DNA from: Bacillota bacterium
Lineage (GTDB): Bacteria > Bacillota > Bacilli > Paenibacillales > Paenibacillaceae
NCBI GenBank assembly: GCA_023460795.1
Contig: JAEWPC010000058.1
Span: 1 to 64,000 of the forward strand
Direction: 5' to 3'
Length of the DNA stretch: 64,000 nt
The notes under the pieces were generated by a model. It did no database searches and had not been told where the DNA came from. It was given only the letters and a program-made list of their open reading frames with translations. The translations under genes and the position numbers were made by a program. Below, one piece after another: positions 25,977-34,593 of the stretch (the first letter of the stretch is position 1; every line of letters starts with the position of its first letter).

Positions 25977-26162
25977 ATGTCGGAGAATTAGAAAGAAGCG
26001 CTACAACAGCTGTCGGATCGATTCTCTAAGGTAACAACGGAGTGGGAGGATTACTGGAAATCGTATTCGTACTGGGATACATGGCCATTTTGGGTTCTTC
26101 TTGCCTTGCTTGTCCTGCCGCTTATTGCGCTCATTTTTCTGATGGATCGCAAGAGGGCATAA
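25977..26162 (+). pseudogene. small single-helix membrane protein with an in-frame amber codon
   Basis: From ATG 25977 the frame reads MSEN, then TAG (25989-25991), then 56 protein-like codons. These include an amphipathic part (EALQQLSDRFSKVTTEWEDY), a clear membrane helix (WPFWVLLALLVLPLIALIFL) and a basic end MDRKRA. No ATG, GTG or TTG lies in this frame after the stop. Either the gene is inactivated by a nonsense change, or translation starts at a rare codon (CTG 26007). It lies two bases after the 25627-25974 gene. Confidence 0.4.
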
Positions 26163-26210
26163 CCCCAGCGGACGGCCTCAAGAGCCTAACCATCCAATAG
26201 TCAGACCGTT

Positions 26211-26237
26211 GAAGTCCGCTGTATCGCGGACTTCTTT
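26211..26237 (+). terminator. intrinsic terminator
   Basis: Hairpin GAAGTCCGC-TGTAT-CGCGGACTTC followed by TTTG. Confidence 0.8.
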
Positions 26238-26363
26238 GTGTTATGCGCTCCACCTCGGATGTCCATGTTCAGATTAAGTTCAATGCAAAAGTATACAATG
26301 CCACTGTACATGAATTGTAACGACAGCGGGATCTTAGCGGTTATCGGTCCCCAGGGAGAGTCC

Positions 26364-26660
26364 ATGCAGATGATCATCAACACGCCGAGTCATTCAGAGC
26401 TCTATTTGGTAACGGTACTAGGTAATTTCGTGAAGAAGTACGATCTTACACCCAGAGAAATCGAAATCGTAGAACACCTCTTGTTCAAAGGCTACAGCAA
26501 TCGCGAGATTGCCCAAGTTTGTTTCATCACGGAGAAGACGGCGAAAAATCATATCGCCAGCATCATGAAGAAAACCTCGGTTAAATCCACAAGACATCTG
26601 AGCTCGCTCTATATCAATTTCTTGCATTATTTCTTGATGTCGAAGCCGGCAATCGAATAA
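26364..26660 (+). CDS. GerE-like LuxR-type HTH regulator
   Basis: A 98-residue stand-alone LuxR/GerE DNA-binding domain. The recognition region is typical (LTPREIEIVEHLLFKGYSNR, then EIAQVCFITEKTAKNHIASI). There is no receiver or sensor domain, as in GerE. The start at 26364 is preferred because GGGAGAG lies 5 bases upstream; the frame is open further left to 26238, but those ATGs have no ribosome binding site and the far end runs into the preceding terminator. A longer protein (up to about 133 residues from 26259) remains possible. Confidence 0.8.
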   Translation: MQMIINTPSHSELYLVTVLGNFVKKYDLTPREIEIVEHLLFKGYSNREIAQVCFITEKTAKNHIASIMKKTSVKSTRHLSSLYINFLHYFLMSKPAIE

Positions 26661-26793
26661 ACCCTCCGGTATCCCGACGGTGAATTTGGTCAAGGATTGC
26701 GATAGGCACGAGTACCTTAACCGGCATATAGTAAAGGGCATTAAGTTTGGCGCTTACACGGCGCGGTGCAATCTGGCACAATGAGGTGGGATC

Positions 26794-28968
26794 ATGCACA
26801 AGAACGGCATTGCGTATTTCTCGGCAGAGTTCGGATTGGATGAATCCTTGCCCATTTACTCGGGCGGACTTGGCATATTGGCCGGCGATCATATAAAGGC
26901 GGCAGCAGACCTGAACGTTCCGCTTACGGGAGTAGGCTTATATTACCGAAAAGGGTACATCCAGCAGCATATCGACGAGGTCGGCGCGCAGCACCATCTC
27001 TATCCGGAGATCGATCAACAGGGGAGCGTCTATCCGATTCGGCACGTCAGGAATGATGAGGGTCAACCTCTCGTCATTCAAATTCCTTTGCCCGGCAGAC
27101 ACGTCTATGCGAAAGCGTGGTCCGTACAAGTGGGCTCGGTCACCCTGTACCTGCTTCATACTGACGTTGAATCGAATCGCGCCGAAGATCGACGGCTGAC
27201 GGACACGCTATATCCTAGCGATCTGAACGTCCGAATGAGCCAAGAGATCCTCCTCGGCATCGGCGGTGCGAGACTGCTTGCGGCGTTGGGCATCCAGCCT
27301 GACGTATGGCATATGAACGAAGGGCACTGCGCGTTCTTAGCGCTCGAGCGAATCCGTATGATATCGGCTGAAGGCGTACCTTTCGAAACAGCTTTAGAAG
27401 CGGTCAGGGCTAGCACCGTATTTACGACCCACACCCCGGTTCCGGCCGGGCACGACGTATTTTCCATCGACATGATGGATCGTTACTTCGGCGACTATTA
27501 CTGGCAGCTCGGAACGGACAGGGATCGGGTACTGTCGCTCGGCCGCGTGGAGGGCGCGTTTAATATGACTCGGCTGGCCGTGAGCACCTCCTCGAAGGTG
27601 GGCGGGGTAAGCAAACTGCACGGCGAAGTGACCCGAGACTTGTTCCACCGTTGGATGCCGCATATTCCGATGCAGGATATTCCCGTCGATTCGGTTACGA
27701 ACGGGATTCACATCGGCACCTGGTTGGCCGCCGGCATGAAGGAGCTGTTCGATCGGTATCTCCCGTCGGATTGGGATTTGCGGACAACGGAACCCGAGGC
27801 ATGGGCCGCCGTTCGGGACATTCCCCCGAATGAGCTTTGGGAAGAACATCAACGGGAGAGAACGAACATGCTTCGTGAGTTAGGCTTGCCGCTTGAGCGA
27901 TCAGACGATAGACCGCTTATGATCGGCTTTGCGAGGAGATTCGCGACTTATAAGCGAGCGCTGCTGATCTTCAGCGATCCGGACCGGCTTGCGCGCATCC
28001 TGGGCGATTCCAAGCGCCCGGTATGCCTCGTATTCGCCGGCAAGGCGCATCCGGCGGATGGACCGGGGCAACGGTTGATCCGTAGAATCGTAGAGCTGTC
28101 ACGAGAACCAAGGTTCAAGGGACGCGTCTTCATCGTGGAGAACTATGCGATGGATAAGGCGAAGAGGCTTGTGCAAGGCGTAGACGTCTGGCTTAACACG
28201 CCCTTAAAGCCGATGGAAGCGAGCGGTACGAGCGGACAGAAGGCGGCTCTGAACGGGGTAATCAATTGCAGCGTGCTGGATGGATGGTGGGCAGAGGGCT
28301 ATAACGGAAGGAATGGCTGGGCAATCGACAGCGCGGCGGATGGCGACTTCGAGCATCAGACAAAGCAGGACAGCGAATCGCTGTACCGGCTGCTCGAGGA
28401 AGAGATCGTTCCGCTGTACTACGAGAGAGACGAGCAGAACCTCCCGATGGCATGGATCCATCTCATGAAGGAATCGATCTGCTCGCTCGCACCCGTGTTC
28501 AACACGCATAGAATGATCAACGATTATGGGAACAAGATGTATGTCCCGATTAGCGAGAGGGGAAGGCGGTTCTCCGCCGACAACTTTGAAATCGCGTCTA
28601 AGGTTGCGGCCTACAAGCAATTCATCCGCAACAACTGGTCCGGCGTCCGTGTGAGCAATATGGAGATTCTAGACGGTCCTAGCGGGAGGACCGGGATGCA
28701 TAAATCCGCAATCCGCGCCGTCATTCGGCTCGGCGCCATATGGCACAAGGACGTCCGCGTAGAAGCGGTTGGTTCAGACGGCCGCCAAGGAATCTGGAAG
28801 GCGAAGCTAGAGCCGGTGCAACAGCAGGATAAGGGAGTGTACGTATACGAAGGCGCTTCTCCCGACATCCCGATCGAATTCTGGAAAGCCAACGTGAACG
28901 TGCGGGTCACGCCGATCAGCCCTGACTTCGCGAACGACTTCGAGATGGAACTGGCCGCTTGGGGTTAA
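26794..28968 (+). CDS. glgP: alpha-glucan (glycogen/maltodextrin) phosphorylase
   Basis: A 724-residue GT35 phosphorylase of the short bacterial/archaeal type (about 720 residues, lacking the regulatory N-terminus). It splits alpha-1,4-glucans with phosphate to glucose-1-phosphate. Visible landmarks are IAYFSAEFGLDESLPIYSGG near the N-terminus, WHMNEGHCAFLALE, the FTTHTPVPAGHD motif, and the PLP-lysine region MEASGTSGQKAALNGVINCS near residue 475 with the following LDGWWAEGY. AATGAGGTGG precedes the ATG. No other glycogen genes are adjacent. It is convergent with the hybrid kinase gene. Confidence 0.95.
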   Translation: MHKNGIAYFSAEFGLDESLPIYSGGLGILAGDHIKAAADLNVPLTGVGLYYRKGYIQQHIDEVGAQHHLYPEIDQQGSVYPIRHVRNDEGQPLVIQIPLPGRHVYAKAWSVQVGSVTLYLLHTDVESNRAEDRRLTDTLYPSDLNVRMSQEILLGIGGARLLAALGIQPDVWHMNEGHCAFLALERIRMISAEGVPFETALEAVRASTVFTTHTPVPAGHDVFSIDMMDRYFGDYYWQLGTDRDRVLSLGRVEGAFNMTRLAVSTSSKVGGVSKLHGEVTRDLFHRWMPHIPMQDIPVDSVTNGIHIGTWLAAGMKELFDRYLPSDWDLRTTEPEAWAAVRDIPPNELWEEHQRERTNMLRELGLPLERSDDRPLMIGFARRFATYKRALLIFSDPDRLARILGDSKRPVCLVFAGKAHPADGPGQRLIRRIVELSREPRFKGRVFIVENYAMDKAKRLVQGVDVWLNTPLKPMEASGTSGQKAALNGVINCSVLDGWWAEGYNGRNGWAIDSAADGDFEHQTKQDSESLYRLLEEEIVPLYYERDEQNLPMAWIHLMKESICSLAPVFNTHRMINDYGNKMYVPISERGRRFSADNFEIASKVAAYKQFIRNNWSGVRVSNMEILDGPSGRTGMHKSAIRAVIRLGAIWHKDVRVEAVGSDGRQGIWKAKLEPVQQQDKGVYVYEGASPDIPIEFWKANVNVRVTPISPDFANDFEMELAAWG

Positions 28969-29000
28969 GAGAGGAGACTCCGCGCGCAAGGCTTTAACCC

Positions 29001-31538
29001 TTAGATCCACCCTTGCATCTTCGCCGTACGTACGGCTTCCGCCATCGTTCCGGTCTCCAATTTCTTCAATGCGTTGGTAATGTGATTCTCCAGCGTCTTC
29101 GCCGTCATCGGATGCTTCCTCTCCTGGTTTAGCAGTTCCAGTACGGTTCTGCGAGTGCATCCGGGATTCGACCCATAGACCGCCAGAATCAGCTTCTCGG
29201 TCGGGGTAAGCTTCGCCGCCTGCCGTTCACGGTCCAGAAGGCGAAGCTTCAGGCGCGCCTCGATCCGGGCCAACAGCTCATAGCGGGAGAACGGCTTGGT
29301 CAGATAGTCGCTGGCGCCGGCTTGAAATCCCCGCGCGATATCGTTAGCCGAACCTTGAGCGGTCAACATAATGACGGGCAGTCGGCTGGCGGAATGGGTT
29401 TCGCGGAGCCGCGCGCACACCTCGAATCCCGACATATCCTGCATCTGTACGTCTAGCAGGATCAAGTCAACCCTGCGGGCGCGGACGATCTCCAGCGCCG
29501 CGCCGCCATTCGTAACGGCGGTGATGCCCCAAGCCGAGCCCGACAAATATCTAACGACGACCTCCAGATTGACCGGGTCGTCGTCCACGGCCAGAATCTG
29601 TACTTCGCCGTCCGGACGAATAGGAGGGAACGGCTCCGTCCTCCTCCATGAATCCGCAGACTGTTGCGGCGAAGACGGGGGTGGTTGCGTTGCCGGTTCC
29701 GCCTCGGCGAGAGCTTCCTTAATCGCGCTTGACGCCGCTGTCAGCGTTAACGTAAAGACCGTTCCTTGCCCAACCTTGGAATTCACCTCGATCGTCCCCC
29801 CGTGCAGTTCCACGAGCCGTTTGGCGATAGGAAGACCTAATCCCGTTCCCCGGTTCGATCCGCCGACCGGCCGGCTGCTCCCTTGGACGAACGGTTCGAA
29901 GATCGAGGAGAGCCGGTCCGGTTCAATGCCGATCCCGCTGTCCTCAAAGACTACTTCGACGAAATCTCCGGCGGAGCGCGCATGTATATCAATTACTCCC
30001 CTTTCAGTGAACTTGACGGCGTTGCCCGCTAGATTATACAGAATTTGCTGCAGCCGGCTCTCATCGGCGTCCACCGCGATCGAGCCGTGTACCCTGCAGC
30101 GCAGCTCAATATCCCGGCTGCCTACGAGAGGACGCAAGGCGGTCAGCACGGCTTCGACTACCGGTCTTAGCGGAACCGGCTTCCGCTCTAGCTCGACCTG
30201 TCGGTTGCCGATGTCATGGTAATCCAGCGTCTCGTTGACAAGTCCGCTGAGCCGCTTGCCGCTCGCGACGACAACTTCCAAGTTGCGGCGCGCCGACTCG
30301 CCGATAGGGCCGTCAGACCCGTCGAGTAACGATTGCGCCATGCCAATGATACCGTGAAGCGGAGTGCGCAGCTCGTGTGACGTGGCAGCTAGGTATTCGT
30401 CCTTGATTCGGCCCAGCTCCATTAATTCTTCGTTCTTGCGCCGGAGCTCCTCCGAATGGGAGGCGAGGATCCGCTGCGTCTGGTCGACCCTGCGAAGGTG
30501 GATTTGGAACAAACAGAGGATGAAGATAGCCAGACCGTATTGGGAAACGCCGTAGGGAATCTTGGTCCATTCGTATAGGAAGAGGTCGCTGACTCCTGTC
30601 CCTAGGTAAACCAAGAGACCGGCTCCCAGAATGCGCTTCTCCTTCGTAGCCTCGCCCAACCGCAGCACGGTTATCGATAAGACGAGGATATTGACGAACA
30701 GCAACGCGTCTAAGCCATAGATCCAAGGCATGGACGTAATCCGGTCGAACGCGACGGATGCGGACAAGTATGCCAAGTGAACGACCCAGACGAACCGGGC
30801 TACCTTGCGGGTTTCCGGCATGACGGACTCCATGAACCAACCGAATGACACCGGAAGCATATATAAGGAAATATTCGCAACGCGAATCCAGAAGGAGGGA
30901 TCGTCATAGAAGAACAGATTGACCTGCATCATGCCGAGATAATAACCCCCGCCGCATAACAGGAAGAGCGAGAAGAATAGCAAATACCGCTTGGCCAGCC
31001 TGAGCAAATACTGCATAAGCACGACCGCCGACAGCAGTAGCAGTTGCACGGCGAGTAAGCTCGGAATCCAATCCCGCTTGAAAAGTCCTATGGCGAGCTC
31101 GGTTCGTTCCCCTAGCCATAGCGGACTTTCCAATCCAAGGTTCGGCCCTCCGGCCGCCGTTCGGATCGAGACCGTCCCGCCTGCGAGGAGCGGACGATCA
31201 AGTTCAATGAGATTCAGGCTGAATCCGTCGAATATCGGGTCGGCCATATCGCCGACGGAAGCAATCTTTTCACTGCCGACATACACCTCGTAGCTTTCCA
31301 TGATGTAACGGGAATAGAGCGCGCAGTCGCGGCTGCAAGGAAACTGTTCCGGCAATCGAAAGTGCTGCCAGACGGACCGGACGCCTGAGTCGAGGAGTAT
31401 GGTCGGCGACTTGGAATCTTCGATCGGCTTCAACACGACAGCGTGTTGGAAGGAGGGCGGTGCGATCAAGCGGAGCGCCCCCCACAGCAGGAAGCTGATG
31501 AACGGGATCAGCCAGGCCCATTTGTACATTGCCTTCAT
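29001..31538 (-). CDS. hybrid sensor histidine kinase/response regulator with C-terminal HTH-like domain
   Basis: An 845-residue membrane protein. An N-terminal helix and an extracellular beta-sandwich (about 30-165, 7TMR-DISM-like) are followed by seven membrane helices (about 170-355). A HisKA domain has phospho-His in TSHELRTPLHGIIG, and a HATPase domain shows LYNLAGNAVKF, DSGIGI and GTGLGLPIAK. A Pro/Ser linker leads to a receiver domain (VDDDPVN, LLDVQM, TKPFSRYE). The final 75 residues (LTPTEKLILAVYGSNPGCTR on) look like a LuxR-type helix-turn-helix and end in LKKLETGTMAEAVRTA. A kinase, receiver and DNA-binding-like tail in one membrane protein is unusual. ATG 31538 has AGGAGAG upstream. 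Confidence 0.9.
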   Translation of the reverse strand: MKAMYKWAWLIPFISFLLWGALRLIAPPSFQHAVVLKPIEDSKSPTILLDSGVRSVWQHFRLPEQFPCSRDCALYSRYIMESYEVYVGSEKIASVGDMADPIFDGFSLNLIELDRPLLAGGTVSIRTAAGGPNLGLESPLWLGERTELAIGLFKRDWIPSLLAVQLLLLSAVVLMQYLLRLAKRYLLFFSLFLLCGGGYYLGMMQVNLFFYDDPSFWIRVANISLYMLPVSFGWFMESVMPETRKVARFVWVVHLAYLSASVAFDRITSMPWIYGLDALLFVNILVLSITVLRLGEATKEKRILGAGLLVYLGTGVSDLFLYEWTKIPYGVSQYGLAIFILCLFQIHLRRVDQTQRILASHSEELRRKNEELMELGRIKDEYLAATSHELRTPLHGIIGMAQSLLDGSDGPIGESARRNLEVVVASGKRLSGLVNETLDYHDIGNRQVELERKPVPLRPVVEAVLTALRPLVGSRDIELRCRVHGSIAVDADESRLQQILYNLAGNAVKFTERGVIDIHARSAGDFVEVVFEDSGIGIEPDRLSSIFEPFVQGSSRPVGGSNRGTGLGLPIAKRLVELHGGTIEVNSKVGQGTVFTLTLTAASSAIKEALAEAEPATQPPPSSPQQSADSWRRTEPFPPIRPDGEVQILAVDDDPVNLEVVVRYLSGSAWGITAVTNGGAALEIVRARRVDLILLDVQMQDMSGFEVCARLRETHSASRLPVIMLTAQGSANDIARGFQAGASDYLTKPFSRYELLARIEARLKLRLLDRERQAAKLTPTEKLILAVYGSNPGCTRRTVLELLNQERKHPMTAKTLENHITNALKKLETGTMAEAVRTAKMQGWI

Positions 31539-31592
31539 GTTCACTCTCCTATGAGGTCAGACAAGTCGGAATTGCTCGGTCATCCCGCGGCA

Positions 31593-31633
31593 CCCCCATA
31601 TCGGCGTAGGGGGCCCCCAAAACAATTTGGGGG
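31593..31633. repeat. alternating C5/G5 blocks forming two abutting hairpins
   Basis: CCCCC (31593), GGGGG (31609), CCCCC (31614) and GGGGG (31629) alternate, giving two stem-loops with 11- and 10-base loops that touch each other. The second is extended as CCCCCAAA-ACAA-TTTGGGGG. It lies between the divergent hybrid kinase and FN3-like genes. It could be a protein-binding operator or, in RNA, a switchable pair of hairpins. Confidence 0.6.
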
Positions 31634-31771
31634 ATAGCTTGCCGACGAGCCTGCCACTATGATGAGGTTTAGCCGGGAGGTGATTCATCGGGACATACGG
31701 ATAACCATGTGGTTACGAAGTCTGTTGAAAGCGAATGGACCTATTCATTCATGAAGAGGAGGATTAATGGT

Positions 31772-32368
31772 ATGCGCAGCAGTCTGATCAAAATCATGTT
31801 AACCGCCATACTCGCGCTTGTACTGATCCCAGTTACGAGCGCATTCGCAAGTTCCAACCTGAATGCCGAGGTGTATTCGAATAACGTCATCTTGACCTGG
31901 GACCGGAGCACCGGGGATCCGAGCAGCTACGCGGTCGTAGTCAACGGACATGTGGCGGGCTTTACGACGGGAACCTCGTTTAACGTGACGGGACTTGCCG
32001 CTTGCACGACTTACAACTTCTACGTCTCGGGACAGTCGCTCTCGGCCACGACCGGGTGCAACCAGAAAGTGCTGATCACCGGTGCTTCGGGCGGCGGCGC
32101 AACGACCTATAACGCGAACGTGTATAACAACACGTCCCATTCCATTACCTTGCGCGCCGATCTTTACTTTTACGATTACACATACGGGTACGTATCGGTC
32201 AATTCCCGGACGGTAACGGTATCGGCCAACTACTCCGGAGCAATCTCGCCGATGCTATTCGGGCTTAACCAATACGGCGGTTATCAGGTTCGGCTAACTT
32301 GCACCAGCCATCCAGACCTGCAAAGCTGGGGGACGAACAGTTCTTCGTTGGTTTTCGCCAACAATTGA
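31772..32368 (+). CDS. secreted FN3-like protein
   Basis: A 198-residue exported protein. The ATG at 31772 is 9 bases after GAGGAGG and directly precedes a signal peptide (IKIMLTAILALVLIPVTSAF). Residues 28-95 fit a fibronectin type III fold (VILTWDRSTGDPSSYAVVVN; TYNFYVSGQS). The C-terminal 100 residues are Tyr/Ser/Thr-rich beta strands (YVSVNSRTVTVSANYSGAIS) of unknown type. Similar build to the next gene, 91 bases downstream. Confidence 0.75.
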   Translation: MRSSLIKIMLTAILALVLIPVTSAFASSNLNAEVYSNNVILTWDRSTGDPSSYAVVVNGHVAGFTTGTSFNVTGLAACTTYNFYVSGQSLSATTGCNQKVLITGASGGGATTYNANVYNNTSHSITLRADLYFYDYTYGYVSVNSRTVTVSANYSGAISPMLFGLNQYGGYQVRLTCTSHPDLQSWGTNSSSLVFANN

Positions 32369-32408
32369 AGCGCTTATTTATTAGTTTATTAAAAACGGCC
32401 AAAAAATA

Positions 32409-32435
32409 AAACGTTTTCTGTAAAACGTTTTCTTA
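32409..32435. repeat. tandem AAAACGTTTTCT palindromes
   Basis: The palindrome AAAACGTTTT with trailing CT occurs twice, with 3 bases between the units, just 25 bases before the start codon of the 32460 gene. It may be an operator or promoter-distal regulatory element. It resembles half-matching CcpA (cre) sites, but the consensus TG/CA flanks are missing. Confidence 0.55.
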
Positions 32436-32459
32436 AATCCTCAAAGGAGAGAACATAAA

Positions 32460-33176
32460 ATGTCTTCCGTATTATTCAGAAAAAATTCGGCAATCGCGTT
32501 AGTCGTAAGCTTGATGTTTAGTTTGGTGATTGCGTTAGGCGGGTTCGTCACGAAGGCCGCCGCCTCCGAGCCTTTGACTTTAACTGCCGCCCAGCAGATC
32601 GGCGACTCCGTGAAACTTCAATGGAACACGGCTAACGATCCGAACGGCACAGTGTACAGGTATTCCGTCTACTACCAGACAACGACAGGCGCATGGGAGC
32701 TGATAGAAGCCAATCTGACGGGTAAGACCTATATTGCGCCAAGCATTGAAGAATATTGGTACGAAGGGGGATACACGGGGTATTATTCCGGTGAGCTCAA
32801 CCTTATCCCGTTCAGGGTAGAGGCGAAGAAAGCATCTTATCCTTACGACGTGAAGACGAGCAACGTCGCCGTACCGACCATGCTTGCTCTGGCCGGGGGA
32901 ACCGGAACGTGGGTCGGAGGGGGAATCCAACTGCATTGGAACGAAGTAGAAAATGCCGATTATTACTATGTCTACGGTACGGACGGGGACGGTCAGACGT
33001 TATACGGACCGCCTCAAAGCACGTTGACGAATTCGATTTATACCACCAAAGAAATCAAATACATGCCGCCGTCGTACGCCAAGAATAAATGGTATTACTT
33101 CAGGATCGGCGCAGTGAACCAGGACGGCGAGCAGACCGTATTGCCTCAGGTAATCTCCGTCTATACGGGAAGCTAG
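32460..33176 (+). CDS. secreted protein with two FN3-like domains
   Basis: A 238-residue exported protein with signal peptide IALVVSLMFSLVIALGGFVT cleaved near AAA-S. Two fibronectin-III-like parts follow: residues 40-145 (VKLQWNTANDPNGTVYRYSV) and 148-238 (GIQLHWNEVENADYYYVYGT, ending YFRIGAVNQDGEQT). No enzymatic motif. AAAGGAGAG precedes the ATG. It belongs with the upstream FN3-like gene by content, but a regulatory repeat lies between them. Confidence 0.75.
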   Translation: MSSVLFRKNSAIALVVSLMFSLVIALGGFVTKAAASEPLTLTAAQQIGDSVKLQWNTANDPNGTVYRYSVYYQTTTGAWELIEANLTGKTYIAPSIEEYWYEGGYTGYYSGELNLIPFRVEAKKASYPYDVKTSNVAVPTMLALAGGTGTWVGGGIQLHWNEVENADYYYVYGTDGDGQTLYGPPQSTLTNSIYTTKEIKYMPPSYAKNKWYYFRIGAVNQDGEQTVLPQVISVYTGS

Positions 33177-33196
33177 CATGCCGCGAATCCGTTAAA

Positions 33197-33236
33197 GAAA
33201 GCCCAAACGTCCGCGATGCGGGCCTTTGGGCTTTCG
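33197..33236 (+). terminator. intrinsic terminator
   Basis: GAAAGCCCAAA and TTTGGGCTTTC pair around a GC-rich loop after the FN3-like gene, and could also serve the convergent DHFR-like gene. Confidence 0.8.
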
Positions 33237-33252
33237 TCTTCTCTAGGTTGCG

Positions 33253-33828
33253 TCATCTAACCGTCTGGTAAGCGAGCCCTAAAGCTCCGGAATCGAACGT
33301 CTTGCTCTCGATAAGTTTGAGATTGACTTTCTCCTTAATCCCTTGGAATAACGGCAAGCCGCTGCCGATCAAGACGGGAGAGACCGTAATTTTATATTCA
33401 TCGATTAAATCAAACGGCATCAGGTAGTGCGCCAACCGAGGACTGCCGAGGATAACCATGTCTTTGCCCGGCTGTTGCTTGAGCTTCTTGATCTCTTCCT
33501 CGATATGTTCTTTCACGAGTCTGGAATTGTTCCATTCGACGCGATCAAGCTTCGTGGAAAATACGACTTTGGTTGTCTTCTCGATCCATTCGGCATGATC
33601 TCGTTCATGCTGAGAAGCCGATGGGTTGGCCGGGATGGTTGGCCAGTAACTATACATCATCTCATAAGTTCCGCGTCCCCAGATGACCGTGTCTGCCGAA
33701 CTCAGAATATGTTTCGCGTGTTTCTCCAGGTCGGCATCGTAGGAAACCCAGCCGATGTCCATGGGTCCGTTCGGACCTTCTACGAAACCGTCAAGCGATG
33801 CGTGCAGGAACAGTACGAGTTTTCTCAT
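33253..33828 (-). CDS. dihydrofolate reductase family protein (RibD-C-like)
   Basis: A 191-residue protein with the RibD C-terminal/DHFR-like fold seen in B. subtilis YyaP/YwjB. Motifs: LFLHASLDGFVEGPNGPMDI at the start, VIWGRGTYEMMYSYWP, DMVILGSPRLAHYLMPFDLI and SPVLIGSGLPLF. It probably binds NADPH and reduces an unknown substrate. It is not the housekeeping folA. Monocistronic. Confidence 0.9.
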   Translation of the reverse strand: MRKLVLFLHASLDGFVEGPNGPMDIGWVSYDADLEKHAKHILSSADTVIWGRGTYEMMYSYWPTIPANPSASQHERDHAEWIEKTTKVVFSTKLDRVEWNNSRLVKEHIEEEIKKLKQQPGKDMVILGSPRLAHYLMPFDLIDEYKITVSPVLIGSGLPLFQGIKEKVNLKLIESKTFDSGALGLAYQTVR

Positions 33829-33903
33829 TAGCGATTCTCCTTCATATAGGGGATATTAATAATATACAATTTACTAGATTTTAGCATAAGATCGGGTGTA
33901 TAC

Positions 33904-33942
33904 AACCCTCAATCGTCCGCGAAGGCACGGTTGAGGGTTTCT
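33904..33942 (+). terminator. orphan terminator-like hairpin
   Basis: AACCCTCAA and TTGAGGGTT pair with an 18-base loop and a TTTCTT tail. It sits between the start of the minus-strand DHFR-like gene and the FMN reductase, with no plus-strand gene in front, so it may be a remnant or a leader hairpin. Confidence 0.5.
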
Positions 33943-34008
33943 TAATGGTATGGAAGAGGGGGTTTCTGAACAAACTGTTGGGGAAATACGGCTAAGGAGG
34001 AGACGACA

Positions 34009-34551
34009 ATAGGAAAGTTAAATATCGGGATTATTCTGGGAAGCACTCGCGAAGGGCGCGTTAGCCCGCAGGTTGGAGAATGGGTCAAAAGCATTGCCGA
34101 TAAGCGCGGAGATGCGAACTATGAGATTGTAGATATTGCGGACTTTAAGTTGCCGTTCCTGGGCACAACCGACGGTTCTGAACCAGGAATCGCAGCATGG
34201 AACCAGAAGCTCGCCGGCTTGGACGGATTCGTATTCATCGTTCAAGAGTACAACCACAGTATTACGGGCGCTTTGAAGAACGCGCTGGATTTAGCCCGGG
34301 ATGCATGGAATAACAAAGCGGCGGGGATCGTGAGCTATGGATCTACGGGCGGCGCTCGCGCCGCTGAACATCTGCGGGGAATCATGGGCGAATTGTTGAT
34401 CGCCGACGTTCGCGTGCATCCGACACTGTCGTTATTCACGGATTTCGAGAACGGTAATGTCTTCAAACCGCAGGATCTTCACCTCAACAATGTTACGGCC
34501 ATGCTCGACCAAGTGATATCGTGGAGCGGGGCGCTTAAAACCATTCGCTAA
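34009..34551 (+). CDS. NADPH-dependent FMN reductase family protein (non-ATG start)
   Basis: A 180-residue flavodoxin-fold reductase: ILGSTREGRVSPQVGEWV is the FMN-phosphate loop, FVFIVQEYNHSITGALKNAL the flavin-ring motif, and GIVSYGSTGGARAAEHLRGI the third family block. The protein reads fully from codon ATA at 34009, which is 8 bases after a perfect AAGGAGG. No ATG, GTG or TTG exists in this frame between the in-frame stop at 33967 and the conserved ILGSTR motif. The first in-frame canonical codon (TTG 34150) would delete the FMN loop. Either AUA is used as start, or the start codon has mutated. A terminator follows. Confidence 0.85.
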   Translation: MGKLNIGIILGSTREGRVSPQVGEWVKSIADKRGDANYEIVDIADFKLPFLGTTDGSEPGIAAWNQKLAGLDGFVFIVQEYNHSITGALKNALDLARDAWNNKAAGIVSYGSTGGARAAEHLRGIMGELLIADVRVHPTLSLFTDFENGNVFKPQDLHLNNVTAMLDQVISWSGALKTIR

Positions 34552-34557
34552 ACAGCC

Positions 34558-34591
34558 ATAAAGCCAAACTGCGGCTGCAGTTTGGCTTTAT
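34558..34591. terminator. bidirectional terminator
   Basis: ATAAAGCCAAACTGC and GCAGTTTGGCTTTAT form a near-perfect stem between the FMN reductase gene and the convergent GyrI-like gene. Confidence 0.85.
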
Positions 34592-34593
34592 GG

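Noticed and set aside
31640..31771. A riboswitch (c-di-GMP or similar) before the FN3-like gene.
   Set aside because: A small TAACCA/TGGTTA hairpin and a purine-rich stretch are visible, but no conserved riboswitch core could be recognised.
32418..32435. CcpA cre site.
   Set aside because: The core AAAACGTTTTC fits, but the required TG at the left end is absent in both copies.
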